Positions 8,066 through 14,885 of a stretch of DNA of 21,237 nucleotides are shown in pieces. The notes beneath the pieces are model-generated. The model searched no databases and was not told the origin of the DNA. It was given only the letters and a program-made list of their open reading frames with translations. Source of the stretch: JAHIKV01 sp965195225 (GTDB lineage: Bacteria; Planctomycetota; Planctomycetia; Pirellulales; Thermoguttaceae). The position numbers and the translations under genes are program-made. Position 1 is the stretch's first letter, and each line of letters starts with the position of its first letter. The stretch is taken from positions 1 through 21,237 of the forward strand of contig CBDAFL010000163.1 of the NCBI GenBank assembly GCA_965195225.1, given 5' to 3'.

Positions 8066-8359
8066 ATGTCGCAAACCGTTGTCAGGCGAACCGTGGTGGT
8101 CACCGATCCAATGGGCGTGCATGCACGGACCGCTTTGGCCATTTCAAAAATAGTTAGACAAGGCAAATCGCAAGTTACGTTGGCCAAGAAAAACCGGCAA
8201 GCGAAGGCAACCGAGGTGCTGCAAATCATGACCATGGTGGCCGAGTTGGGCGAACGGGTGGAGATCGAGGCTATCGGGCCGGACGCCGCCGCCGTCGCCG
8301 ATTCGCTCGAACCCTTGTTCGCCGGCAAGTTCAACGACGAAACACAGGAATCCGCGTAA
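8066..8359 (+). CDS. ptsH: HPr phosphocarrier protein
   Basis: 97 residues, close to the usual 85-95. His19 in DPMGVHARTA is the site phosphorylated by enzyme I. The fold pattern matches HPr through TEVLQIMTM. At the place of the regulatory Ser46 of Firmicute HPr this protein has Glu50, so HPr kinase control by serine phosphorylation appears absent. It lies 7 bases after ptsN and 6 bases before ptsI, making a PEP to EI to HPr to EIIA relay likely. The ATG at 8066 has only a weak ribosome binding site (no clear AGGAG), consistent with coupling to ptsN translation. It could equally be called an NPr-type HPr. Confidence 0.9.
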   Translation: MSQTVVRRTVVVTDPMGVHARTALAISKIVRQGKSQVTLAKKNRQAKATEVLQIMTMVAELGERVEIEAIGPDAAAVADSLEPLFAGKFNDETQESA

Positions 8360-8365
8360 TCGCCG

Positions 8366-10108
8366 ATGCAGAAACTTCAAGGAATTGCCGTCTCGCCGGG
8401 CGCGGTCATCGGCGAGGCGCTGGTAATGGACACCGAGGGATTCCGCATCCCACGCCGCTTCGTCGCGCGCGACGCGGTGGTCGATGAAATCGAGCGGTTC
8501 AACAGGGCGGTGACCGCGGCGGCGGTCGAAATTGCCCACCATCGAGAGACCGTCTCCGCCGAGTTGGGCGAGAAGTACGGCGCGATCTTCGAAGCCCACC
8601 TGCAAATGCTCCAAGACTCCCAACTCCGCGGCGAAGTCGAGGAGTTGATCCGCCAGCGGCACTACTCACCCGAGTACGCCGTCAGCCACGTTCTGCGGCG
8701 CTACGCCCAGGTCTTTCAACGCCTGGAAAGCTCCTTCCTCGCGGAGCGGGCCAACGACATCTTCGACATCGAAAAACGCCTGCTCCGGCACCTGCTCGGT
8801 CGGCGCCGCGAAGGGATATCGCACCTCACCTCGCCCGTGCTGGTTTTGGCCCACAATCTTACGCCCAGCGAGACATCGAACCTCGACCGGCGTTTCGTCC
8901 GCGGCTTCGTCACCGAGGTCGGCGGACCCGGTAGCCATACGGCGATCGTCGCCGAGGCCCTGGAAATACCCGCCGTGGTGGGAACTGGCCCGTTCCTGAC
9001 GGATGTTTCCGGCGGCGAGATGGTGATCATCGACGGCGACCAGGGGCTGGTGATCCTGTCGCCCGACGAGGAGACGCTGGCCCAATACCGCCGCGAGGCC
9101 GAAGAGAAACGCATCCAGGCGACCAGGCTCGAGCCGCTCCGCGATCTGCCCGCCGAAACCCGCGATGGCGTCCGCATCGAGCTGCTGGGCAACATCGAGT
9201 TCCCCTACGAGGTCGATCATTGCGCCGATCGCGGGGCCGACGGCGTGGGGTTGTACCGCACCGAGTTCCTCTATCTCGGCACCGAGACGGAACCGACCGA
9301 GGAGATTCATTACCAAGCGTATTCCCGCGTGATCCAGGCAATGGGCAACAAGCCGGTGGTGATCCGAACCTTCGACCTGGGCGCCGACAAGATGCCCAAC
9401 ATGCCTAACCCGGAAGACAACCGCAACCCGTGCCTCGGGCTACGCAGCATCCGGCTGGCGCTACGCAATCTGCCGGTGTTCCGCACTCAGTTGAGGGCGA
9501 TATTGAGGGCATCCGTTCAGGGCGACGTGCATATCATGTTCCCGCTGGTCTCCACGCTGCTGGAGCTGCGCCAAGCGAAAATGGTGCTGGCCGACGTGAT
9601 GGAAGATCTCCAGGAACATAACCTACCGTTCAACCGCGACATGCCGGTGGGGATGATGGTCGAGACGCCCGCCGCAGCGATGATGGCCGATCGCTTCGTC
9701 GATGAGGTCGATTTCCTCAGCATCGGCACCAACGACCTGATCCAATACACGCTGGCCGTCGACCGCACCAACAAGGACGTGGTCGGACTGTACAACCCAG
9801 TCGATCCGGCGGTGCTGAAACTGGTCGCCATGGCGATCGAGGCCGCCGACCGAAAACCGGTGCCGATCAGCATGTGCGGGCAAATGAGCGGCAGCCCCTT
9901 GTACACAATACTCCTGTTGGGGATGGGTTTGCGGCGGTTCAGCGTCACGCCCAGCGCCATTCCCGAGGTGAAAAATCTTTGCCGCCGCGTGACCATTCCC
10001 GAATGCCAGACCGTGGCCGAACGGGTAATGACCATGGAAAACGCCCGCGACGTGAAAAGCTACCTGAAGGAAGAAGTGAAGAAATACGTTGAGGAGGTTG
10101 CCGAATAA
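8366..10108 (+). CDS. ptsI: PTS enzyme I (phosphoenolpyruvate-protein phosphotransferase)
   Basis: 580 residues, the normal length of enzyme I, which takes phosphate from PEP and passes it to HPr in the cytoplasm. Domains run in order: N-terminal HPr-binding helices, the swivelling phosphohistidine domain with GGPGSHTAI (His191), and the C-terminal TIM barrel with GADGVGLYRTEFLY, LGLRSIRLAL and SIGTNDLIQYTLAVDR. Cys504 in MCGQMSG is the catalytic acid; the usual Glu after CG is Gln here. No N-terminal GAF domain is present, so it is not the long PtsP type, although its setting beside ptsN suggests a similar regulatory role. The ATG at 8366 lies 6 bases after ptsH. A pair of palindromes starts 12 bases after the stop and may end or stabilise the operon message. 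Confidence 0.95.
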   Translation: MQKLQGIAVSPGAVIGEALVMDTEGFRIPRRFVARDAVVDEIERFNRAVTAAAVEIAHHRETVSAELGEKYGAIFEAHLQMLQDSQLRGEVEELIRQRHYSPEYAVSHVLRRYAQVFQRLESSFLAERANDIFDIEKRLLRHLLGRRREGISHLTSPVLVLAHNLTPSETSNLDRRFVRGFVTEVGGPGSHTAIVAEALEIPAVVGTGPFLTDVSGGEMVIIDGDQGLVILSPDEETLAQYRREAEEKRIQATRLEPLRDLPAETRDGVRIELLGNIEFPYEVDHCADRGADGVGLYRTEFLYLGTETEPTEEIHYQAYSRVIQAMGNKPVVIRTFDLGADKMPNMPNPEDNRNPCLGLRSIRLALRNLPVFRTQLRAILRASVQGDVHIMFPLVSTLLELRQAKMVLADVMEDLQEHNLPFNRDMPVGMMVETPAAAMMADRFVDEVDFLSIGTNDLIQYTLAVDRTNKDVVGLYNPVDPAVLKLVAMAIEAADRKPVPISMCGQMSGSPLYTILLLGMGLRRFSVTPSAIPEVKNLCRRVTIPECQTVAERVMTMENARDVKSYLKEEVKKYVEEVAE

Positions 10109-10120
10109 CAGTCCATCCTC

Positions 10121-10147
10121 TCGTTCCCATGCTCCGCGTGGGAACGG
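10121..10147. repeat. REP-like palindrome downstream of ptsI
   Basis: CGTTCCCA and TGGGAACG form the arms around GCTCCGCG. It is the GTTCCCAYGC family also found at 4981, 10179 and 17840, and is the first of a pair 31 bases apart. Confidence 0.75.
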
Positions 10148-10178
10148 CGGGTGGCGACGGAGAGCGTCGGAAAATGTG

Positions 10179-10203
10179 GGTTCCCACGCAAAGCGTGGGA
10201 ACC
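10179..10203. repeat. REP-like palindrome, second of the pair after ptsI
   Basis: GGTTCCCACGC pairs with GCGTGGGAACC around AAA, followed by AGGAATTCC. Paired head-to-tail or inverted copies like this are characteristic of REP/BIME-type elements. Confidence 0.8.
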
Positions 10204-10348
10204 AGGAATTCCGGGGGCTATTAGTCCCCGACTATTCCGTCGACCGAAAATAACGTGTCGGCACTGCGAACATTGATTAGGAAAAGAATACAACCGGTTT
10301 ATTTTTGGTTCCCCGCCGGCAACGGCAGTGACGGGGAAATTCGAACTA

Positions 10349-10981
10349 ATGGTTCGATTACGAGTACGCATTCGTTTTGCAAAGCAGGGAGACCTGCGGC
10401 TGATCGGACACCGCGATCTGATGCGGTGTTTCGAGCGGGTATTCCGCCGCGCCGGACTGGCGATGAGTTTCAGTCAGGGGTTCCATCCGAAACCTCGGAT
10501 GGCGTTCCCCGCGGCTTTGGCGGTTGGAATCGAGGGACTAGACGAAGTGATGGAAGTGGAACTGGCCGAATCGGCAACCGCCGAGGATTTATTGCGGCGT
10601 TTGTCGCCGCATACCCCGCCGGGGTTGGAACTCCGCGCGGCGGAAGTTCTGCCCGAAGGCAGCCCAAAGGCCCGCATCCAAAGCCTCCGCTACGAAGCCT
10701 CGATTCCCTCGCCCCAGCCGGACGAACTCCCCGAGCGCATCGAGCGGTTGCTGTCCGCTTCGTCTTGGCCGATCACCCGCCCCAATCGGCGCGTGTCGAT
10801 CGACCTGCGCCCGCTGGTCTTGGAACTGGCGTTGGCCAACGACGGGCTGACCATGCGGCTGGACGTCGCCCAACGCGGCGGAAGCGCCGGACCGCGCGAC
10901 GTGCTGGCGGCCTTGGGACTGGACGATCTCGAACGGCAAGGCGCCCGACTGCGCCGCACCGCGGTGGAGGTCCGCCAATGA
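10349..10981 (+). CDS. DUF2344 protein (TIGR03936, radical-SAM-linked protein), free-standing
   Basis: 210-residue protein matching the family usually found fused to, or encoded beside, a TIGR03960 radical SAM protein. RVRIRFAKQGDLRLIGHRDL and AGLAMSFSQGFHPKPRMAFP are its hallmark segments. Its biochemical role is not established; the neighbourhood suggests tRNA or ribosome work. No radical SAM gene lies in this window. The ATG at 10349 is preferred, with GGGGA 11 bases upstream; an in-frame GTG at 10328 would add seven residues. RNase G follows 75 bases downstream on the same strand, a pairing known in other bacteria. The 240 bases before it hold two palindromes and no clear promoter. Confidence 0.8.
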   Translation: MVRLRVRIRFAKQGDLRLIGHRDLMRCFERVFRRAGLAMSFSQGFHPKPRMAFPAALAVGIEGLDEVMEVELAESATAEDLLRRLSPHTPPGLELRAAEVLPEGSPKARIQSLRYEASIPSPQPDELPERIERLLSASSWPITRPNRRVSIDLRPLVLELALANDGLTMRLDVAQRGGSAGPRDVLAALGLDDLERQGARLRRTAVEVRQ

Positions 10982-11056
10982 GCCTTCCCTCTCGACGCTT
11001 GCTTTGCACTTCACGAATGCTTGCTGGTCGGTATTGCCGAACTAGAAAGCGAGAAC

Positions 11057-12694
11057 ATGAAACAGGAAATGTTGATCAACGTCGCGCAGCCGGAAGAATG
11101 CCGCATTGCGATCGTTGAGGATGGAGTTCTGGAAGAGCTTTACGTTGAACGGGCAGGACAAGACAATTACGTAGGAAACATTTACAAAGGTGTCGTGGTC
11201 AACCTGGAGCCGAGCATCCAGGCGGCGTTCGTCGATTTCGGCGTCGGCCGGAACGGATTCCTGCACGTCAGCGACATCGAGCCGGAGTATTTCCGCCAGG
11301 GCGGCTTCGATCCGGAAAAGGCCCTCGTACCAAGCAGCCCTCGCCGTCCGCCGCGCCGCAACGACGAATCGGCCGTGGGCGACGAGTTCGAGGAGGGGGC
11401 GGAAGACCAGTCCCAACAGCGGCAGCGCAACTTCCGCTACAGCGCCCGGCCACGCTTCAAACCGCCCATCCAGGAAATCCTCCGCCGGGGCGACGAAGTG
11501 CTAGTGCAAGTCATCAAGGAGGGGATCGGTGCAAAGGGGCCTACGCTCTCGACCTACATCAGCATCCCCGGCCGCTACCTGGTCTTGATGCCCGCCTTGG
11601 GGCGAATCGGCGTCTCGCGAAAGATCGAGGACGAAACGACCCGCCGCCGGCTGCGCGACATCATGCTCGAACTGAATCCGCCGAAGGGCGTGGGGTTCAT
11701 CGTCCGCACCGCGGGTAGCGACCGCACCCGCCGCGAGTTGTCGCGCGACATGGCATACCTGCTCCGCCTGTGGAAGGTGATCGCCCGAAGGATCAAGCGA
11801 CTGCCGGCACCGGTCGGTATCTACGAAGAAAGCGACATGATTATCCGCACCATCCGGGACATCTTCACCGCGGATGTCAGCACTATCTACATCGACGAGG
11901 AGAAGGCCTACGAGCGGGCAAAAGAGTTCCTGCAACTGGTGATGCCCCGCAACGTACATCGACTGCAATTTTACGAGGGCAAGGAACCGCTCTTCTGCAA
12001 GTACAACCTCGACGAGGAAATCTCCAAAATCCACAGCCGCAACGTGCCGCTGAAATCGGGCGGGTCGATCGTCATCGACCAGACCGAGGCCCTGGTGGCC
12101 ATCGACGTCAATAGCGGCAGTTTCCGCACCGATGGCTCCGCCGAGGAAACCGCCTACCAAATGAACCTCCACGCGGCGAAGGAGATCGCACGCCAACTCC
12201 GGCTGCGCGACCTGGGCGGAGTGATCGTAAACGACTTCATCGACATGCGCAAGGAAAGTCACCGCCGCGGCGTCGAGCGGGCGTTGCACGACGCGATGCG
12301 TCGAGATCGGGCACGGACCAAAATACTGCGGACAAGCCCCTTCGGACTGGTCGAAATGACCCGGCAACGAATCCGCACAAACCCGAAACGGAGCGCTTAC
12401 GGGGAGTGTTCGGCCTGCAACGGGGTGGGCGTCGTAAAGACCGCCGAGAGCATGGCGATCGACGTTGTCCGCATGATGATCCAGGCCGGCCAACGCCCGA
12501 CGATCAAACGGGTCGCCGTCACGGTGGCCGAGGACGTGGCCGATTACCTGAACAACCGCAAGCGGCACGAGCTTGCCCGGCTCGAGGAAGAATGTGAGAT
12601 GTCGGTCGAGATCACCGGCGTCGAGACGGCCGCGCCCGAACATCTGGTGTTCGACTGCCGCGACGCCGAGGACCGGCAAGTAAAGTTTCCGTAA
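11057..12694 (+). CDS. rng: Ribonuclease G/E family endoribonuclease
   Basis: 545-residue cytoplasmic endoribonuclease that would cleave single-stranded AU-rich RNA and mature rRNA. An S1 domain at about 37-165 (NIYKGVVVNLEPSIQAAFVDF) is interrupted by a basic and acidic insert at ~92-135 (RRPPRRNDES, EFEEGAEDQ). Asp350 in AIDVNSGSF and Asp396 in NDFIDM match the metal-binding catalytic pair. Cys451 and Cys454 in CSACNG form the zinc-link motif that joins subunits. There is no long C-terminal degradosome scaffold, so it resembles RNase G or a short RNase E. The ATG at 11057 begins MKQEMLINVAQPEE, fitting the family start; the in-frame ATG at 11021 adds 12 unlikely residues. It is probably cotranscribed with the DUF2344 gene. 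Confidence 0.93.
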   Translation: MKQEMLINVAQPEECRIAIVEDGVLEELYVERAGQDNYVGNIYKGVVVNLEPSIQAAFVDFGVGRNGFLHVSDIEPEYFRQGGFDPEKALVPSSPRRPPRRNDESAVGDEFEEGAEDQSQQRQRNFRYSARPRFKPPIQEILRRGDEVLVQVIKEGIGAKGPTLSTYISIPGRYLVLMPALGRIGVSRKIEDETTRRRLRDIMLELNPPKGVGFIVRTAGSDRTRRELSRDMAYLLRLWKVIARRIKRLPAPVGIYEESDMIIRTIRDIFTADVSTIYIDEEKAYERAKEFLQLVMPRNVHRLQFYEGKEPLFCKYNLDEEISKIHSRNVPLKSGGSIVIDQTEALVAIDVNSGSFRTDGSAEETAYQMNLHAAKEIARQLRLRDLGGVIVNDFIDMRKESHRRGVERALHDAMRRDRARTKILRTSPFGLVEMTRQRIRTNPKRSAYGECSACNGVGVVKTAESMAIDVVRMMIQAGQRPTIKRVAVTVAEDVADYLNNRKRHELARLEEECEMSVEITGVETAAPEHLVFDCRDAEDRQVKFP

Positions 12695-12728
12695 GGGTCC
12701 GGGAAATAATTTAGTTGTAGAAATTTGG

Positions 12729-12806
12729 GTGGCACGTCCCTGAGCGTAGCGAAGGGCGTGGTTTGGTCGTGTACCACGCCCTTCGCTACGCTCAGGGACG
12801 TGCCAC
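12729..12806. repeat. Long perfect inverted repeat downstream of rng
   Basis: Arms of 34 bases (12729-12762 and 12773-12806) are fully complementary around a 10-base loop. The arm begins GTGGCACGTCCCTGAGCGTA and continues to GGGCGTGGT. No transposase is present, so it is a repeat of REP/MITE kind. As RNA it would give a very stable hairpin 34 bases after the rng stop. Confidence 0.9.
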
Positions 12807-12880
12807 TCTTTGCGGCTGACCTGTAGCTGTAAAGGCTTGCGGCCATTGGCCTTACGGCTAACCCAACAGCCATGAACAGT

Positions 12881-13001
12881 CCGTTGAAAAAGTCACCTAA
12901 GCGAGATTGTTGGGGTGGCAGTTGTACTGCCACCCCGGGAAACGCGGCAAAAACAGAGGTGGCAGTACAACTGCCACCCCAACATGTGGCTTTTTCAACG
13001 G
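12881..13001. repeat. Nested inverted-repeat element (MITE-like) upstream of rplU
   Basis: The outer arms CCGTTGAAAAAGTCAC (12881-12896) and GTGGCTTTTTCAACGG (12986-13001) match with one mismatch. Inside are perfect 27-base arms at 12908-12934 and 12958-12984, and each of those is itself a palindrome (GGTGGCAGT/ACTGCCACC). The layout of terminal repeats with internal palindromes and no ORF resembles a small non-autonomous mobile element. Single-arm relatives lie at 7110-7138 and 18836-18865. The 394 bases between rng and rplU are mostly this element and the repeat at 12729-12806. Confidence 0.85.
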
Positions 13002-13015
13002 GTGCCATACGCCCC

Positions 13016-13045
13016 TTGGACAACTCCGAGCCGATCTGCTAAACT
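13016..13045 (+). promoter_or_regulatory. Candidate promoter for rplU
   Basis: TTGGAC (13016-13021) and TAAACT (13040-13045) are separated by 18 bases, placing the start near 13052 and leaving a leader of about 37 bases. The -35 match is weak. The -10 hexamer is the same as that of the rplM promoter candidate. Confidence 0.4.
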
Positions 13046-13088
13046 TACGGGTTTCCGATTAGACAAGACAAACACGCAGGGTTCCCTC

Positions 13089-13403
13089 ATGTACGCAATA
13101 ATCTCCGAAGGCGGACAACAGCTTAAGGTCGCCGAGGGACAGGAATTGGATATCGACTACCGCGACCTGCCGGCCGGCGAAAAGATCGTCTTCGACCGCG
13201 TTTTGGCCTGTCGGGACGACGACCAATTGATGGTCGGCCAGCCGGTCCTGGAAGGGGCGTCCGTGACGGCCGAAGTCCTCTCATTGGCGCAAGGCCCAAA
13301 ACTCGTCGTCCAGAAGGCCCAGCGGCGAAAGGGATACCGCCGCAAGGCTGGACACCGGCAGCTCTATACCCGAGTGAAGATCAGCAAGATCGAGTTGGGG
13401 TAA
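13089..13403 (+). CDS. rplU: 50S ribosomal protein L21
   Basis: 104-residue ribosomal protein that binds domain I of 23S rRNA. It opens MYAIISEGGQQLKVAEGQEL and ends QKAQRRKGYRRKAGHRQLYTR with VKISKIEL, matching the L21 family throughout and at its usual length of about 103. The ATG at 13089 is the family start; the open frame continues upstream only by chance. In most bacteria rpmA (L27) follows directly, but here the next 170 bases hold only an inverted repeat and then the convergent rpsI. rpmA must therefore lie elsewhere. The ribosome binding site is weak (GCAGGG). Confidence 0.95.
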   Translation: MYAIISEGGQQLKVAEGQELDIDYRDLPAGEKIVFDRVLACRDDDQLMVGQPVLEGASVTAEVLSLAQGPKLVVQKAQRRKGYRRKAGHRQLYTRVKISKIELG

Positions 13404-13424
13404 TCAGGGCACAAAAAAACAGCT

Positions 13425-13508
13425 ATTTAGCCCCGGGTGAATACACCCGGAGCACGGTTTGGTGCGTCCAACCACCGCTGCCCGCCGTGTATTCACGGCG
13501 GGCTAAAT
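13425..13508. repeat. Inverted repeat between convergent rplU and rpsI
   Basis: ATTTAGCCCCGGGTGAATAC... (13425-13450) and ...GTATTCACGGCGGGCTAAAT (13482-13508) are imperfect complements. Each arm is also a local hairpin: CCGGGTG/CACCCGG and CCGCCGTG/CACGGCGG. The differences between arms preserve each local hairpin. It could serve as a bidirectional terminator, though T-tracts are lacking. Confidence 0.7.
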
Positions 13509-13577
13509 GGAACTATTCCCGGACACCCTCGGACAAGCCAGCAGTGGCACCCAAAGCCCAACTTTTCCGACAGGCTG

Positions 13578-13979
13578 CTAACGTTTCGAGAACTGCGTTC
13601 CGCGCCGTGCGCCACGGAGGCCGTATTTCTTGCGTTCTTTCATCCGCCCGTCACGGGTCAACAGACCCGAGTCGCGCAGACCGTCGGCCAACTGCTCGTC
13701 GAACTTTTTCAGCGCTCGGGAGATACCCAGCTTGCAAGCGTCGGCCTGACCGGTGATCCCGCCGCCGTCGACGAGAATCCGCACGTCGATCTCGGTCCGC
13801 TTGCCGGTCTGTTCCAGCGGGGCCAGCACGGAGTTTCTCTGCCGCGTGTTGGTAAAGTAGCTCTCCAACTCGCGGTCGTTGATGCGTATGGTCCCTTCGC
13901 CGGGACGGATGCGCACCCGCGCGACAGAACTCTTGCGTCTTCCCGTGCCGAGGATATCGTTGCTCTTGACGACTGCCAT
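13578..13979 (-). CDS. rpsI: 30S ribosomal protein S9
   Basis: 133-residue ribosomal protein of the small-subunit head, whose C-terminal tail reaches the P-site tRNA. GTGRRKSSVARVRIRPGEGT near the start and the tail KKYGLRGARRGTQFSKR are diagnostic, ending in the invariant SKR. The ATG at 13977-13979 has AAGGA (13994-13990) 10 bases upstream; that site lies inside a decayed repeat of the rplM 3' end. It follows rplM on the same strand, the near-universal rplM-rpsI operon, and converges on rplU. Confidence 0.96.
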   Translation of the reverse strand: MAVVKSNDILGTGRRKSSVARVRIRPGEGTIRINDRELESYFTNTRQRNSVLAPLEQTGKRTEIDVRILVDGGGITGQADACKLGISRALKKFDEQLADGLRDSGLLTRDGRMKERKKYGLRGARRGTQFSKR

Positions 13980-14061
13980 GTATGACTAGTCCTTGATTCC
14001 GAGTTTTTTGTTCCAACGGCAGGACCTGATGGGGGCACTCGCCGCCGGTGCGGATTTCCAG
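13980..14061 (-). pseudogene. Decayed duplicate of the 3' end of rplM
   Basis: The 82 bases between rplM and rpsI are homologous to the last ~25 codons of rplM. Translated on the minus strand from about 14057 they read LEIRTGGECPHQVLP, against LKIYAGTEHPHQAQLP in rplM. After a frameshift they read KKLGIKD and a TAG at 13988-13986, against KELGIKN and TAA in rplM. The match is only moderate at the base level, so this is an old copy or one from a diverged relative. It supplies the AAGGA used as the rpsI ribosome binding site. It has no start of its own and is not a gene now. Confidence 0.75.
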
Positions 14062-14508
14062 TTAGTTCTTAATTCCAAGCTCTTTGAGTTCCGGCAGTTG
14101 GGCCTGATGCGGATGCTCCGTGCCGGCGTAGATTTTTAGTTTGGAGAGGGTTTTGTAGGCCAATTTGTTCTTTGGCAACATACGGCGGACGGCCTCGCGG
14201 AGGATCATCTCCGGCTTCCGCTCGAACCGCTTGGCCGCGGTCTCGGAGCGTTGACGCGGATAGCCCGTGTACCAGGTGTATTTCTTGTTCTGCCATTTGT
14301 TCCCGGTAAACACCACTTTATCGGCGTTGATAACGACGACATAATCGCCGTTGTCGATGTGCGGAGTATACGTGGGGCGATTTTTGCCCATCAGCACCAT
14401 CGCCAGATCGCTCGCCAAACGCCCAACTACTTTATCGCCGGCATCGACCAGCCACCACTTTGGTTCGATCTCGTCTGGCCGCGCCATGTAGGTCTTGGTC
14501 CGTTGCAT
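14062..14508 (-). CDS. rplM: 50S ribosomal protein L13
   Basis: 148-residue ribosomal protein, an early assembly protein of the large subunit. Family segments are clear: WWLVDAGDKVVGRLASDLA, GDYVVVINADKVVFTGNKW, YTGYPRQRSETA and AVRRMLPKNKL. The ATG at 14506-14508 begins MQRTKTYMARPDE, the normal start; the open frame runs further upstream through an intergenic repeat and is not coding. A good sigma70-like promoter lies 41-69 bases upstream of the ATG. rpsI follows after 82 bases that contain a decayed copy of the rplM tail. Confidence 0.96.
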   Translation of the reverse strand: MQRTKTYMARPDEIEPKWWLVDAGDKVVGRLASDLAMVLMGKNRPTYTPHIDNGDYVVVINADKVVFTGNKWQNKKYTWYTGYPRQRSETAAKRFERKPEMILREAVRRMLPKNKLAYKTLSKLKIYAGTEHPHQAQLPELKELGIKN

Positions 14509-14548
14509 ACTATTTACTCGCACAACTGCCGGGATATGAGAAACCCAT

Positions 14549-14577
14549 AGTTTATCGGCTCTTCGGGAGGCTGACAA
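14549..14577 (-). promoter_or_regulatory. Candidate sigma70 promoter for rplM-rpsI
   Basis: On the minus strand TTGTCA (14577-14572, 5/6) and TAAACT (14554-14549, 4/6) are 17 bases apart. Transcription would begin near 14542, giving a leader of about 34 bases. The -10 is the same as in the rplU candidate. Confidence 0.55.
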
Positions 14578-14641
14578 GGTGGTTAGGAAAAGAATATAGC
14601 GTTGCCTTGCTCGATTTCGAGATGAGCGAGATTGTTGGGGT

Positions 14642-14723
14642 GTAGGGTGGGTCAAGCGAAGCGCAGCCCCACCAACAGCGGGAAAAATCGTGGTAGGGCC
14701 GCGCTTCGCTTGACCCACCCTAC
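14642..14723. repeat. Perfect long inverted repeat between rplM and pntAA
   Basis: Arms of 23 bases (14642-14664 and 14701-14723), beginning GTAGGGTGGGTCAAGCGAAG, are fully complementary around 36 bases. The loop is itself partly complementary (GCCCCACCA and TGGTAGGGC). GCGAGATTGTTGGGGTG immediately precedes and overlaps the left arm by two bases, and the same 17 bases run into the element at 12908. The rest of the 377-base divergent gap between rplM and pntAA holds only the two promoters. Confidence 0.88.
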
Positions 14724-14813
14724 TTTTCCGGGGAGAAATGTACCGGTAGTTTTGCGGGAATCAGCACTAAAGCCCCCTCTTTCGGGTTGCTCTACAGGGG
14801 AAAAACGGGCCTG

Positions 14814-14842
14814 TTTACAGTAACGGTAATGCTTGTTATGAT
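14814..14842 (+). promoter_or_regulatory. Sigma70-like promoter for pntAA-pntAB-pntB
   Basis: TTTACA (14814-14819, 5/6) and TATGAT (14837-14842, 5/6) are 17 bases apart, the best promoter match in the window. Transcription would begin near 14849, giving a leader of about 37 bases before the pntAA ATG. Confidence 0.65.
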
Positions 14843-14885
14843 TTCTACTTTTACCCCTTCTGAAACTAGATGGGATAGGCGAGCC

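Noticed and set aside
11501..12679. Open frame of 392 codons on the minus strand across RNase G
   Set aside because: It mirrors the codon bias of rng and has no recognisable motif.
10277..14596. TTAGGAAAAGAATA occurring at 10277-10290 and 14583-14596
   Set aside because: A 14-base A-rich match with unrelated flanks and different positions relative to genes; chance cannot be excluded.
12729..14723. CRISPR array suggested by several repeats between 12.7 and 14.7 kb
   Set aside because: The repeats are long palindromes of different sequence, not evenly spaced direct repeats with spacers.
14787..14885. Longer start for pntAA at 14787
   Set aside because: It adds 33 residues foreign to the family and would place the strong promoter at 14814-14842 inside the gene.
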